Positions 1 to 7,753 of a stretch of 9,757 nt of DNA are shown here, one piece after another. The position numbers and the translations under genes are program-made. Under the pieces are notes generated by a model that had not been told where the DNA came from, searched no databases, and worked only from the letters and a program-made list of their open reading frames with translations. Within the stretch, counting starts at the first letter, position 1. Every line of letters begins with the position of its first letter. Source of the DNA: an uncultured Selenomonadales bacterium (GTDB taxonomy: Bacteria; Bacillota; Negativicutes; Selenomonadales; Selenomonadaceae); assembly GCA_937915885.1 (NCBI GenBank), contig CALGGP010000216.1, positions 1 to 9,757 on the forward strand, given 5' to 3'.

Positions 1-770
1 AAAATCTTGCATCGAACCTGCAGATATTCAAGTTCAGGAACCTCGCCGAATTTGTGTCGAAGGACAGCCTCAACGAGATCAAGCGCGCCGGTGTAAATCG
101 CCCGACCGATCACCACGCCACCGACGCCGTCCGCCTCATATTTTTTCAACGCGCGAATGTCATCGAGAGAGCTCACGCCGCCCGACGCGATCACCGTCAA
201 GCCCGAGCGCCGCGCCAATTCCGCCGTCGCCTCCGCGTTGTGACCGGCAAGCGTCCCGTCCTTGGCAATGTCGGTGTAAATAATCGTCGCAATCCCCATG
301 TCGCCGACCTTGATCGCCAACTCGAGCGCCGTCATATTGCTCACGTTGAGCCAACCGTTGACCGCCACCTTGCCGCGCTTTGCATCGATGCCGACGATCA
401 CCTTCTCGCCGAACTCGCGCGCCGCCTCTCGAATGAGCTCGGGATGTTCAACCGCCGTCGAGCCCAAGATCACTCGCTCCACTCCCATAGACAACAGATC
501 GTCAATGTTTTCGAGCGTCCTGATGCCGCCGCCCACTTCGATCGGGATGCGGACGGTCTCGAGAATTTTTTTGATGCTGAAGATGTTGACGGGCGCGCCC
601 TTTTTCGCGCCATCGAGATCAACGATGTGCAGGAATTTCGCGCCTTGCTCCTGCCATTTGAGCGCCATCTCCTCGGGATAATCGGAGAACACCGTCGACT
701 GATTGAAGTCGCCCTGATAAAGTCGGACGCATTTGCCGCCCTTGAGATCGATCGCAGGAAGTATTACCAT
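1..770 (-). CDS. hisA: HisA, ProFAR isomerase (3' end cut by window edge)
   Basis: HisA is the phosphoribosylformimino-5-aminoimidazole carboxamide ribotide isomerase, a cytosolic (beta/alpha)8 barrel that makes the substrate of HisH/HisF. Translation from the ATG at 768-770 begins MVILPAIDLKGGKCVRLYQG, with the expected catalytic Asp8. It continues through HIVDLDGA, IEVGGGIR, ILGSTAV, VGIDAKRGKVAVNGW, IIYTDIAKDGTLAG (second catalytic Asp), VIASGGVSS and GVVIGRAIYTGALDL, so both phosphate-binding halves of the barrel are present. A strong site (GGGAGG, 778-783) lies 7 nt before the ATG, and only 1 nt separates hisH from hisA. No stop occurs in frame before position 1, giving about 256 codons. 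Family members are usually about 240-250 aa, so the end carries a modest extension (about LRHKFGEVPELEYLQVRC) whose terminus lies outside the window. The identification is very secure; the 3' end is unknown. Confidence 0.97.
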   Translation of the reverse strand, partial: MVILPAIDLKGGKCVRLYQGDFNQSTVFSDYPEEMALKWQEQGAKFLHIVDLDGAKKGAPVNIFSIKKILETVRIPIEVGGGIRTLENIDDLLSMGVERVILGSTAVEHPELIREAAREFGEKVIVGIDAKRGKVAVNGWLNVSNMTALELAIKVGDMGIATIIYTDIAKDGTLAGHNAEATAELARRSGLTVIASGGVSSLDDIRALKKYEADGVGGVVIGRAIYTGALDLVEAVLRHKFGEVPELEYLQVRCKI

Positions 771-771
771 C

Positions 772-1347
772 TTAAATCCTCCCAACAAAATTTTTTAAAA
801 CCGCCAAGCCGACGTCACCGGACTTCTCGGGATGAAATTGCACGGCGAAAATATTTTTGTGCGCGACCGCCGCCGTGAGCGTCTCGCCATACTCGGTCGT
901 CGCCGCTATGATCGACGGATCGATCGGCACCGCATGATAACTGTGCACAAAATAAAAATATCCGTCGACGGCGCCTTTTACTTTATTCCAGCCCATGTGC
1001 GGGATTTTTAATCCCTCCGCGCGGATTTTTTTGACGGTGCCTTTAAAAATGCCGAGCCCGTCGACGTTGGGCGACTCCTCCGAGCCCTCGAATAAAATTT
1101 GCAGTCCGACGCATATTCCCATCAACGGCTTGCCGCCTTCGATCTGCTCAACGATCAAGTCGTCGAGCCCCGCCGCCCGCAAATTCCTCATGCAATCGCC
1201 GAACGCTCCAACGCCCGGCAATATTAATTTCTCCGCCGCGCGGATTCGATCGGCGTCGCCCGTCACTTCGACTTCAGCGCCGACCGCCTCTACCGCCTTC
1301 GACACGCTGAATAAATTTCCAACGCCGTAATCTATCACCGCTATCAA
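772..1347 (-). CDS. hisH: HisH, glutaminase subunit of imidazole-glycerol-phosphate synthase
   Basis: HisH releases ammonia from glutamine and channels it to the HisF cyclase, which turns PRFAR into imidazole-glycerol phosphate and AICAR. The 191-aa product is a class I glutamine amidotransferase domain of near-normal length (about 200 aa). It opens MIAVIDYGVGNL and has the oxyanion-strand region LPGVGAFGDC, the nucleophile elbow GICVGLQ with Cys79, and the partner residues His172 and Glu174 in VQFHPEKSGDVG. The start is TTG (1345-1347). It places the protein exactly at the usual MIAxIDYG N-terminus, and AGGAGG (1356-1361) lies 8 nt upstream; no ATG is available nearby in frame. It is followed after 1 nt by hisA. 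It is separated from its usual neighbour hisB by the six-gene heptosyltransferase array and a 139-bp gap. Confidence 0.97.
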   Translation of the reverse strand: MIAVIDYGVGNLFSVSKAVEAVGAEVEVTGDADRIRAAEKLILPGVGAFGDCMRNLRAAGLDDLIVEQIEGGKPLMGICVGLQILFEGSEESPNVDGLGIFKGTVKKIRAEGLKIPHMGWNKVKGAVDGYFYFVHSYHAVPIDPSIIAATTEYGETLTAAVAHKNIFAVQFHPEKSGDVGLAVLKNFVGRI

Positions 1348-1355
1348 ATTATTTT

Positions 1356-1361
1356 CCTCCT
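1356..1361 (-). promoter_or_regulatory. Ribosome-binding site fixing the hisH TTG start
   Basis: On the minus strand this reads AGGAGG, a full Shine-Dalgarno match, 8 nt before TTG at 1345-1347. It supports initiation at the unusual TTG rather than at the in-frame GTG three codons further in (1336-1338), which would remove the first residues of the conserved beta strand. Confidence 0.8.
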
Positions 1362-1393
1362 ATTCGATTTTTTCTCCCGCCTGATGATTTTGC

Positions 1394-1470
1394 GGGCGCT
1401 GCCGTCGCGGGTGGGAACCTCAGCCTCAGTTGGGCGCTGACATTCGGGGGCGGGGGCGTCGGCGGCGCCC
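1394..1470 (+). repeat. 77-bp element with terminal inverted repeats, copy A
   Basis: This element sits in the 139-bp gap (1348-1486) between HT6 and hisH. It starts GGGCGCTGCCGTCGC and ends GCGTCGGCGGCGCCC, ends that are inverted repeats of each other over 15 bp with two mismatches. Aligned without gaps to the reverse complement of 9636-9712 it has the same length (77 bp) and, by hand count, matches at 65 of 77 positions, including the shared core CGCGGGTGGGAACC. In the minus-strand transcript the ends would pair into a long hairpin about 46 nt upstream of the hisH start. No U-tract follows, so it is not a canonical terminator. I saw no coding potential, no clear target-site duplication and no clear promoter in the rest of the gap. 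It could be a MITE or REP-like interspersed element. Confidence 0.75.
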
Positions 1471-1486
1471 TCTACACCGTCGCTTC

Positions 1487-2737
1487 TCAATCGCCACGGG
1501 GCGGCGCCACACATTTTTCTGCAATCAGCCGATCGATTGTCTCAATCACCGTCCGCGCGGCGATTTTTTTCGAGCACTCATATTTTCGCGCCGCATCTTT
1601 ATAACTCACGCAAGTTGCAACTCGGCTGAAGTCCACGCGCATATCGTTGAAGCAGCCGTGACACACCGTCGGATTGTAAATTCGATACGGATTGTCGAAC
1701 TCGTACCACGGCTCCGAAAATCCGCTGATCATTATCACCGGAATATCGACCGACCACGCCAACCATGACAGCCCGCTCCCAAGACCGATAAAAAAATCTG
1801 CGTAAGCGAGCATGTTGATCCGATCAGTCAACGGACGATTCCCCGTAAAATCTTCAGCTCCGCGCGGCATTTCGATCGTCAATCCGTAATTCTCACATCG
1901 ACGATCCCGATCAATGCAAAGAACTCGATACCCGAGCGACTTCAAATAATCGACGACGTGATCCCAACCGTCGGGTGCCAACCAACATTTATTCGTTCCC
2001 GACGCCTGCACGGCAATACAGACGTATTTTTCTTTGATCGAACGCGGCGCCGTCGGCTCAAAAATTTTTTTTAACGGTCGACGAATCAGCGGCGAACACA
2101 AAACGGTTTTGCCGAGCAATTCAAGCGGAACCGTCCGAAAATCCTGCGCCGCCGCGAACGGCATATTGCTCCACGCCGCCATGTAAAAGCAAGCATAACT
2201 GTCGTCGGGAATATCCTCCGTCAATTCAAGGCGCGGATAATATTTCGAGACGATCTCGCGCATATAAGGCGGCACCGTGCACGTCGTCCGACAATCAAAT
2301 TTTTGACGGAACTGCTCAACATACGGCAGCAGCGCTATATTATCGCCCATCGCCTGTCCGAACCAAAAATGGATCGATTGCCCGCGCGGATCAAATCGAT
2401 GATAAAAGACGGGCTCCCCGTCAAGCCAGAGCGCAATCTCCCACTCCACAAAAAATTTTTCTTTCGATATCAACAGCGTCGACGAAATGTCCTCGTCGAA
2501 AAAAATCATGTCGCTCGCGCCGTCCGATATCCGAACATGCCAATTGCCCGACGGAATTTGCAATCGGAGCCCGTCGTTGAAGTCGATCAACAGCCCGTCG
2601 ATGCCCGTCTCGCCCGTGAGATCGTTTTTGAAGGCAATCGTCTCCTCGAAAAATTTCAGCCCGCTGTCGAGCAGTTGCGTCGGAAAAATTTCGAGCGCAG
2701 ATCCGTTGAAATATCGGATCGGAAATTTATTTTTCAT
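1487..2737 (-). CDS. HT6, TibC/Aah-like autotransporter O-heptosyltransferase
   Basis: HT6 is the last of six paralogues and the one next to hisH. The start chosen is the ATG at 2735-2737 (MKNKFPIRYF), giving 416 aa. GGAGG (2744-2748) lies 6 nt upstream and the start aligns with the short N-termini of the other copies; an ATG at 2764 would add nine residues and bury this site. It overlaps the 3' end of HT5 by 11 nt. Seen in order: N-terminal beta domain (GETGIDGLLIDF, NWHVRIS, FYHRFDPRG), Rossmann half with GDNIALLPYVEQF (Asp132), donor half from about residue 225 (VCIAVQASGTNKCW, DYLKSLGYRVLCIDRD, ADFFIGLGSGLSWLAW), and cysteines at 359, 362, 376 and 388. Differences from the siblings are MGD for LGD, FYHR for FYHQ, and APDGW for NPGGW. 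It is probably active, moving heptose from ADP-heptose to Ser/Thr of an autotransporter passenger. The family call is firm; the substrate is inferred. Confidence 0.87.
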   Translation of the reverse strand: MKNKFPIRYFNGSALEIFPTQLLDSGLKFFEETIAFKNDLTGETGIDGLLIDFNDGLRLQIPSGNWHVRISDGASDMIFFDEDISSTLLISKEKFFVEWEIALWLDGEPVFYHRFDPRGQSIHFWFGQAMGDNIALLPYVEQFRQKFDCRTTCTVPPYMREIVSKYYPRLELTEDIPDDSYACFYMAAWSNMPFAAAQDFRTVPLELLGKTVLCSPLIRRPLKKIFEPTAPRSIKEKYVCIAVQASGTNKCWLAPDGWDHVVDYLKSLGYRVLCIDRDRRCENYGLTIEMPRGAEDFTGNRPLTDRINMLAYADFFIGLGSGLSWLAWSVDIPVIMISGFSEPWYEFDNPYRIYNPTVCHGCFNDMRVDFSRVATCVSYKDAARKYECSKKIAARTVIETIDRLIAEKCVAPPRGD

Positions 2738-3974
2738 GCCTCGCCTCCAATTTGTGATCGGCAATCAAACGATCGATCGCGGAGATCACTTGTTGCGCTG
2801 TAATATTTTTCGAGCACTCGTACGCTTGAGGCGTTCCTTTGTGATGGACGCAATGCGCGATGTGTTGAGCCTCGATGCGCGTATCGTTAAAGCAGCCGTG
2901 ACAGACGAGCGGATTGTGCACTCGATAAGCCGATGCAAACTCGCACCACGGCTCTGATATTCCGCTGATCAAAACGACGGGGATATCAACCGACCACGCC
3001 AACCACGACAAGCCGGTTCCGAGCCCGATGAAAAAATCTGCATACGCCAGCTGATTGACGCGATCGATCAAAGTATAATCGCCCGAAAAATCCTCCGCGC
3101 CCGTCGGCATTTCGACCGTCAAATCCAAATTCGAGCACTTACGATCCCGATCAATGCAAAGCACTCGATAACCGAGCGACTTCAAATAATCGACGACGCG
3201 ATCCCAACCGCCAGGGTTGAGCCAACATTTGGGATTAGCCGATGCCTGAACTCCTATGCACACGTATTTTTGCTCGATCGAACGCGGCACCGTCGGCGTA
3301 AAAATTTTTTTCGATAGTCGAGAAATTTTTGGAGTGTTGAAGAGAACTACGCCAAACGATTCCATCGGAATGGAGCGCATGTCGAAAGGCGAAGCAGTCG
3401 GAACATTCATCCAACCCGAGATAAAAAATGTCGCGTAAAGATCGTCGGGACGGTCGCTCGTCATTTTTAGGTGGGGATAATAATTTTTGATGATGCCGTC
3501 AAAGGCGGGCGGAAGTTCAACGAACGCGTCACAATCAAAAATTTTTCGGAATTGATCAAGGTAAGGTAACAGCGAAATGGTATCGCCTAGCGCCGGACGC
3601 GGAAATCGAAAAAGGACGCGCTGCTCCGTCGGATCGAACTGATGATAGAACACCAACGCGCCGTCGAGCCACAAAGCGATCTCCCATTCGATATAAAATT
3701 TTTCCATCGAGATCAACGTCACGCCCGAAAAATCGTCGTCGAGAAAAATCAGCTCGTTACGACTGTCGACGATGCGCACGTGCCAATTGCCCTCGGGGAT
3801 TTGCAATCGAAGTCCGCAATTGAAGTCGAGCAACACGCCGTCGATGCCCGTCTCGCCAATGATCGGCGCAAGCCCATCCTGATATTTATCAAAAAATGCA
3901 TTACACTCCTCAATATATTTTCGAGTGTAGCACAACAAAGCCGATCCGCCAAAATATTTCACCGGATATTTCAA
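2727..3974 (-). CDS. HT5, TibC/Aah-like O-heptosyltransferase with TTG start
   Basis: The product is 415 aa. Translation appears to begin at TTG (3972-3974), which forms a TTGA overlap with the HT4 stop codon. GGGGAGG (3983-3989) lies 8 nt upstream and no ATG occurs nearby in frame. The N-terminus (MKYPVKYFGG) is therefore about three residues shorter than in HT1-HT4. Asp131 occupies the LGD position, and cysteines 358, 361, 375 and 387 form the CHGC/C/EC metal motif. It is the most divergent copy in the beta domain and linker: DPTEQRVLFRFP replaces DPRGQKxHFNF, and LYATFFISGW replaces SYACFYMAGW. By contrast the donor half is strongly mosaic. The QASANPKCW region is almost identical in DNA to HT4, and the GISEPWCEFASAYRVHNP region to HT1. 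The domain order is otherwise that of HT6. Function is inferred from the family, and nothing suggests inactivation. Confidence 0.86.
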   Translation of the reverse strand: MKYPVKYFGGSALLCYTRKYIEECNAFFDKYQDGLAPIIGETGIDGVLLDFNCGLRLQIPEGNWHVRIVDSRNELIFLDDDFSGVTLISMEKFYIEWEIALWLDGALVFYHQFDPTEQRVLFRFPRPALGDTISLLPYLDQFRKIFDCDAFVELPPAFDGIIKNYYPHLKMTSDRPDDLYATFFISGWMNVPTASPFDMRSIPMESFGVVLFNTPKISRLSKKIFTPTVPRSIEQKYVCIGVQASANPKCWLNPGGWDRVVDYLKSLGYRVLCIDRDRKCSNLDLTVEMPTGAEDFSGDYTLIDRVNQLAYADFFIGLGTGLSWLAWSVDIPVVLISGISEPWCEFASAYRVHNPLVCHGCFNDTRIEAQHIAHCVHHKGTPQAYECSKNITAQQVISAIDRLIADHKLEARHEK

Positions 3975-5260
3975 TTGCCGCGCCTCCCCTCGAGTAAATT
4001 GTGATCGGCGATCAACTGCTCAATCGCCCCGATCACGCTCCGCGCGGAGATTTTTTTCGAGCACTCGTAAAGTCTTTCGCCAACACGCTCGGCGGCGTCC
4101 TTGTGTTCGAGACATTCAAGAATCTGATGCACGTCGTGAGGACGATGATTGAAACAACCATGACAGACGAGCGGGTTGTAAACGCGATAAGGCGTATCGA
4201 ACTCGTACCACGGCGCGGTGAGACCACTGATCAAAACGACGGGGATATCGACCGACCACGCCAGCCACGCTAAAGCGCTCGAGATGCCGATAAAAAAATC
4301 CGCATACGCCAACTGATTGACTCGATCAATCAAAGTGTAATCGCCGCTGAAATCCTCCGCGCCTTTGGGCATTTCGACCGTCATATTCCAATTGGTAGAG
4401 CTCCGATCTTTATCGATGCAAAGAACTCGATACCCGAGCGACTTCAAATAATCGATGACTTGATCCCAACCGCCGGGGTTGAGCCAACACTTGGGATTAG
4501 CCGATGCCTGCACTCCTATGCACACATATTTTTGCTCGATCGAACGCGGCGCCGTCGGCGTAAAAATTTTTTTCGACGGGCGACGAAGTTTTGACGAGCA
4601 CAGGATCGTTTGTCCGACAAGTTCTAAAGGAACGATGCGCATATCAGCCGTGGTAGCGGTCGGTCGCGCTCGTATAGCGCTGAGATAATAACAGGCGTAG
4701 GAATCTTCGGGCGGCGGCGGCAATGGATCATCACCGTTTATCGGCGTGTCCGTCAATTGAATGTGCGGATAATAAGTTTGTATGATGTCCCGGCATGGAA
4801 AGGCGGAGCTACACGTCACCTCGCAATCGAACGTCCGACGAAATTGCTCGACGTACGGCAGCAGCGCGAGGATATCACCGAGCGCCTTCGATAGGTTGAA
4901 ATGAATTTTTTGTCCGCGCGGATCAAATTGATGATAGAACACCAGCTCCCCGTTGAGCCAGAGCGCAATCTCCCACTCCACATAAAATTTTTCGAGCGAT
5001 ACAAACGTTATGCCCGAGGCGTCTCGATCAAGAAACAATAAACCACTCTCAGCGTCAACGATGCGCACGTGCCAATTGCCCTCCGGAATTTGCAATCGGA
5101 GTCCGCAATTGAAATCGATCAGAAGTCCGTCGATGCCCGTCTCGCCGACGATTGGAAAGTCATTCGAGACGATCCTCAAGCTCTGTTGAATGTATTGCTC
5201 GCTGTGCATCAATAGCCGCTGTCCACAAAAATATTTCACCGGATATTTGAAGTGGCTCAT
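3971..5260 (-). CDS. HT4, TibC/Aah-like O-heptosyltransferase with proline-rich insert
   Basis: HT4 is the longest copy at 429 aa, starting MSHFKYPVKYFCG at ATG 5258-5260 and overlapping the HT3 stop as ATGA. Its ribosome site (GGAGG, 5273-5277) is unusually far away, about 12 nt, against 6 nt for HT2, HT3 and HT6; initiation may therefore depend on coupling to HT3. Asp129 fills the LGD site; cysteines 366, 369, 383 and 400 form the metal motif. Two places stand out. Around residues 171-186 there is an extra segment TPINGDDPLPPPPEDSY where siblings have a short turn before DSYAC. The spacing between the last two cysteines is also longer (AAERVGERLY). The active-site loop reads ISSALAWLAW rather than SGLSWLAW. 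Family membership is clear; the insert could change acceptor choice or subunit packing, which is inference. Confidence 0.86.
   Translation of the reverse strand: MSHFKYPVKYFCGQRLLMHSEQYIQQSLRIVSNDFPIVGETGIDGLLIDFNCGLRLQIPEGNWHVRIVDAESGLLFLDRDASGITFVSLEKFYVEWEIALWLNGELVFYHQFDPRGQKIHFNLSKALGDILALLPYVEQFRRTFDCEVTCSSAFPCRDIIQTYYPHIQLTDTPINGDDPLPPPPEDSYACYYLSAIRARPTATTADMRIVPLELVGQTILCSSKLRRPSKKIFTPTAPRSIEQKYVCIGVQASANPKCWLNPGGWDQVIDYLKSLGYRVLCIDKDRSSTNWNMTVEMPKGAEDFSGDYTLIDRVNQLAYADFFIGISSALAWLAWSVDIPVVLISGLTAPWYEFDTPYRVYNPLVCHGCFNHRPHDVHQILECLEHKDAAERVGERLYECSKKISARSVIGAIEQLIADHNLLEGRRGN
3983..3989 (-). promoter_or_regulatory. Ribosome-binding site deciding the HT5 TTG start
   Basis: On the minus strand this reads GGGGAGG and lies 8 nt before TTG at 3972-3974, inside the last codons of HT4. 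The in-frame codons upstream (E-A-R-Q) offer no ATG or GTG, so this site and the KYPVKYF alignment together favour TTG initiation. Confidence 0.7.
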
Positions 5261-6516
5261 CTCGCGTGAATCCCTCCGAGAAAATTATGATCGGCAATCA
5301 GCCGGTCAATGGCGGCGATTACCTGTCGCGCCGTAATATTTTTCGAGCATTCGTAAATGCGATCGGTCTTTTGATACTTGGGGCAATCAAGAATTTTGGT
5401 GCAGTTGACGGCAAGCGAATTGAAACAACCATGACAAACATTCGTATTGCTCACGCGATACGCCGACGAAAATTCATACCAGTACTCGGTGATGCCGCTG
5501 ATCATCACGACGGGAATATCGACCGCCCACGCAAGCCATGATAAACCGCTCGAGACGCCGATAAAAAAATCCGCATACGCCAACTGATTTACTCGATCGA
5601 TCAAATCATACTTGCCGCTAAAATCTTCCGCGCCCGTGGGCATTTTAACCGTCAAGCCGTAATTTTCACCCCGACGCTCCTTATCGATGCAAAGCACTCG
5701 ATAGCCGAGCGACTTTAAATAGTCGACGACGTGATCCCAACTGCCGGACTTGAGCCAGCATTTGGGATTAAACGACGCCTGGACGGCAATACAAACGTAA
5801 GGCTCGGAAATCGCGCGGGGCTTAGTGGGAGTGTAAACGACTTTCGACGGCGGACGGAGCATCGGGGTGTTGAGAATCGAGCGCGGGAATAATTCCATTG
5901 GCATTGCCCGCATGTCGGACGTCGTGACGATCGGCATGTTCATCCAGCCCGCCAAGTAAAAACACGCATATGAATCCTCCGGTAGCACATTGCTCAAGCG
6001 AAGCTCGGGGAAATAAATTTTTGCGATGTCTCGAAACGCCGACGGCAATTTACAACTCACTTCGCACTCGAACGTCCGACGAAATTCTTCCGCATACGGC
6101 AACAGGACGAGGTTGTCACCGAGCGCCGGTTGCGCAAAATTGAAGTGCACCTTTTGCCCGCGCGGATCGAATTGATGATAGAACACCGGCTCCCCATCGA
6201 GCCATAAAGCGATTTCCCACTCGACATAAAATTTTTCCATCGAGATCAACGTCACGCCCGAGACGTCCTCGTCGAGGAAAGTAACTCCACTTGCGCCGTC
6301 AACGATGCGCACGTGCCAATTGCCCTCCGGAATTTGCAATCGGAGTCCACAGTTGAAGTCGAGCAACACTCCGTCGATGTCCGTCTCGCCGACGATTGGA
6401 ACCTTCGGCGCAATTTTTTCGTTGAACATCTTCAATGCCCGTTCGATAACCACGTCGGAATAACGAGCCAGCCCCGGGCTGCAAAAATATTTTACCGGAT
6501 ATTTATAAACGTCCAT
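5257..6516 (-). CDS. HT3, TibC/Aah-like O-heptosyltransferase
   Basis: The product is 419 aa, starting MDVYKYPVKYFC at ATG 6514-6516. GGAGG (6523-6527) lies 6 nt upstream, and the gene overlaps the HT2 end by 14 nt. Asp134 lies in ALGDNLVLLPYAEEF. Cysteines 361, 364, 378 and 390 match the metal motif, with an extra Cys372 between them. Sequence differences place it apart from HT1, HT2, HT4 and HT5 in the donor half: SKVVYTPTKPRAISEPY replaces KKIFTPTxPRxIEQKY, LKSGSWD replaces LNPGGWD, and GITEYWYEFSSAYRVSNTN precedes the CHGC pair. VCIAVQAS is shared with HT6, against VCIGVQ elsewhere. The N-terminal GETDIDG replaces the otherwise invariant GETGIDG. No frameshift or lost key residue is seen. 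The likely role is cytosolic, glycosylating an autotransporter before secretion. Confidence 0.87.
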   Translation of the reverse strand: MDVYKYPVKYFCSPGLARYSDVVIERALKMFNEKIAPKVPIVGETDIDGVLLDFNCGLRLQIPEGNWHVRIVDGASGVTFLDEDVSGVTLISMEKFYVEWEIALWLDGEPVFYHQFDPRGQKVHFNFAQPALGDNLVLLPYAEEFRRTFECEVSCKLPSAFRDIAKIYFPELRLSNVLPEDSYACFYLAGWMNMPIVTTSDMRAMPMELFPRSILNTPMLRPPSKVVYTPTKPRAISEPYVCIAVQASFNPKCWLKSGSWDHVVDYLKSLGYRVLCIDKERRGENYGLTVKMPTGAEDFSGKYDLIDRVNQLAYADFFIGVSSGLSWLAWAVDIPVVMISGITEYWYEFSSAYRVSNTNVCHGCFNSLAVNCTKILDCPKYQKTDRIYECSKNITARQVIAAIDRLIADHNFLGGIHAR

Positions 6517-7753
6517 TATGCGCCTCCAACTTTCGATCGGCGATCAATTGATCGATGGCATTGATGACTTGCCGCGCGGAGATTTTTTTCGAGCACTCGA
6601 ACGCACGCTCGGTGTCCTTGAACAATGGACAACTCAAAACCAAATTGAGATTGCGACACTCATTGAAGCAGCCGTGACAGACGAGCGGGTTGTTAATGCG
6701 ATAGGGATTGTCGAACTCGTACCAACGCGCGGTGATGCCGCTGATCATCACGACGGGAATATCGACCGACCACGCCAACCATGACAGCCCGCTCGAGAGA
6801 CCAATAAAAAAATCCGCATACGCCAATTGATTGATCCGATCGATCAGATTATAGCTGCCGCTGAAATCTTCCGATCCGCGCGGCATTTTTATTGTCATTC
6901 CAAATTTCGAGCACTTACGATCGCGATCGATGCAAAGCACTCTGTAACCGAGCGACTTCAAATAATCGACGACGTGATCCCAACCGCCGGGGTTGAGCCA
7001 ACACTTGGGCGGCGATGATGCCTGCACGCCAATGCACACGTATTTTTGTTCGATCGCGCGCGGTTTTGTCGGCGTAAAAATTTTTTTCGGAGGCGTTTCG
7101 ATCCGACGGAGGATCGCATGTCCGAGGCGCCGTAAGGGAATGAGTAATCCATCTTCGATTGCGACAAACGGCAGATTGATCGGCATCGTCATGAAATAGC
7201 AAGCGTATGAATCCGCAGGCAACGACGGCTCCAAGCGCACGTCCGGATAATACTGCTTCATAATCCCATGAAATACTTCATTGATTTGACACGAGACTTG
7301 GCAATCGAATTGGCGGCGAAATTCTTCAACGTAAATCAACAGCGTGAGATTGTCGCCGAGCGTCGCCTTCGTAAAATAAAAGTGCACATTCTGACCGCGC
7401 GGGTCGAATTGATGATAGAACACCGGCTCCCCATCGAGCCACACCGCTATCTCCCACTCGATCAAATATTTTTCAATCGAGATCAGTGTGACGGCGGAGA
7501 TATCTTCGTTGAGGAACTCGTAATCGCTTGCGGCGTCGGTGATGCGCACGTGCCAATTGCCCTCGGGCATTTGAAGTCGGAGCCCGTAATTAAAATCGAT
7601 CAGAAGTCCGTCGATGCCCGTTTCACCGGTGATCGGCGCCTTAAATTTGATCAAGTCATCGAAGTATTTGATCTTGCGCTCGAACACATCAGGAGGAAAA
7701 ACTTGCGCGCCCGAGCCGCAAATATATTTGATTGGATATTTATAAATGCTCAT
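6503..7753 (-). CDS. HT2, TibC/Aah-like O-heptosyltransferase
   Basis: The product is 416 aa, starting MSIYKYPIKYICGSG at ATG 7751-7753. GGAGG (7760-7764) lies 6 nt before the start, inside the end of HT1, with a 14-nt overlap. Asp134 lies in TLGDNLTLLIYVEEF, where Ile replaces the Pro found in all siblings. Cysteines 359, 362, 375 and 387 form the metal motif. The linker between the two halves is distinctive (YFMTMPINLPFVAIEDGLL, then RRLGHAILRRIETPPKK) and lacks the DMRxxPxE segment of HT1, HT3, HT4 and HT5. The donor half returns to the shared sequence KKIFTPTKPRAIEQKY, QASSPPKCW and GLSSGLSWLAW. A 40-base tract (7050-7089) is identical to HT1 (8296-8335). The variable linker may set the acceptor or contact neighbouring subunits; this is inference. 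Confidence 0.87.
   Translation of the reverse strand: MSIYKYPIKYICGSGAQVFPPDVFERKIKYFDDLIKFKAPITGETGIDGLLIDFNYGLRLQMPEGNWHVRITDAASDYEFLNEDISAVTLISIEKYLIEWEIAVWLDGEPVFYHQFDPRGQNVHFYFTKATLGDNLTLLIYVEEFRRQFDCQVSCQINEVFHGIMKQYYPDVRLEPSLPADSYACYFMTMPINLPFVAIEDGLLIPLRRLGHAILRRIETPPKKIFTPTKPRAIEQKYVCIGVQASSPPKCWLNPGGWDHVVDYLKSLGYRVLCIDRDRKCSKFGMTIKMPRGSEDFSGSYNLIDRINQLAYADFFIGLSSGLSWLAWSVDIPVVMISGITARWYEFDNPYRINNPLVCHGCFNECRNLNLVLSCPLFKDTERAFECSKKISARQVINAIDQLIADRKLEAHNGRL

Noticed and set aside
54..878. A 274-codon plus-strand open frame opposite hisA and the hisH end
   Set aside because: It is antisense to two certain genes, its product is an Arg/His/Ala-rich low-complexity sequence with no motif, and it reflects the GC-rich codon pattern of hisA.
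1394..1470. Copy A as a rho-independent terminator
   Set aside because: The stem is long and GC-rich, but no U-tract follows on the minus strand, and the same sequence occurs upstream of hisB in the opposite orientation, which fits a mobile repeat better.
2735..2764. Longer HT6 start at 2764 (MPITNWRRG extension)
   Set aside because: The ATG at 2735-2737 has GGAGG at 6 nt and matches sibling N-termini; the upstream ATG would place that site inside the gene.
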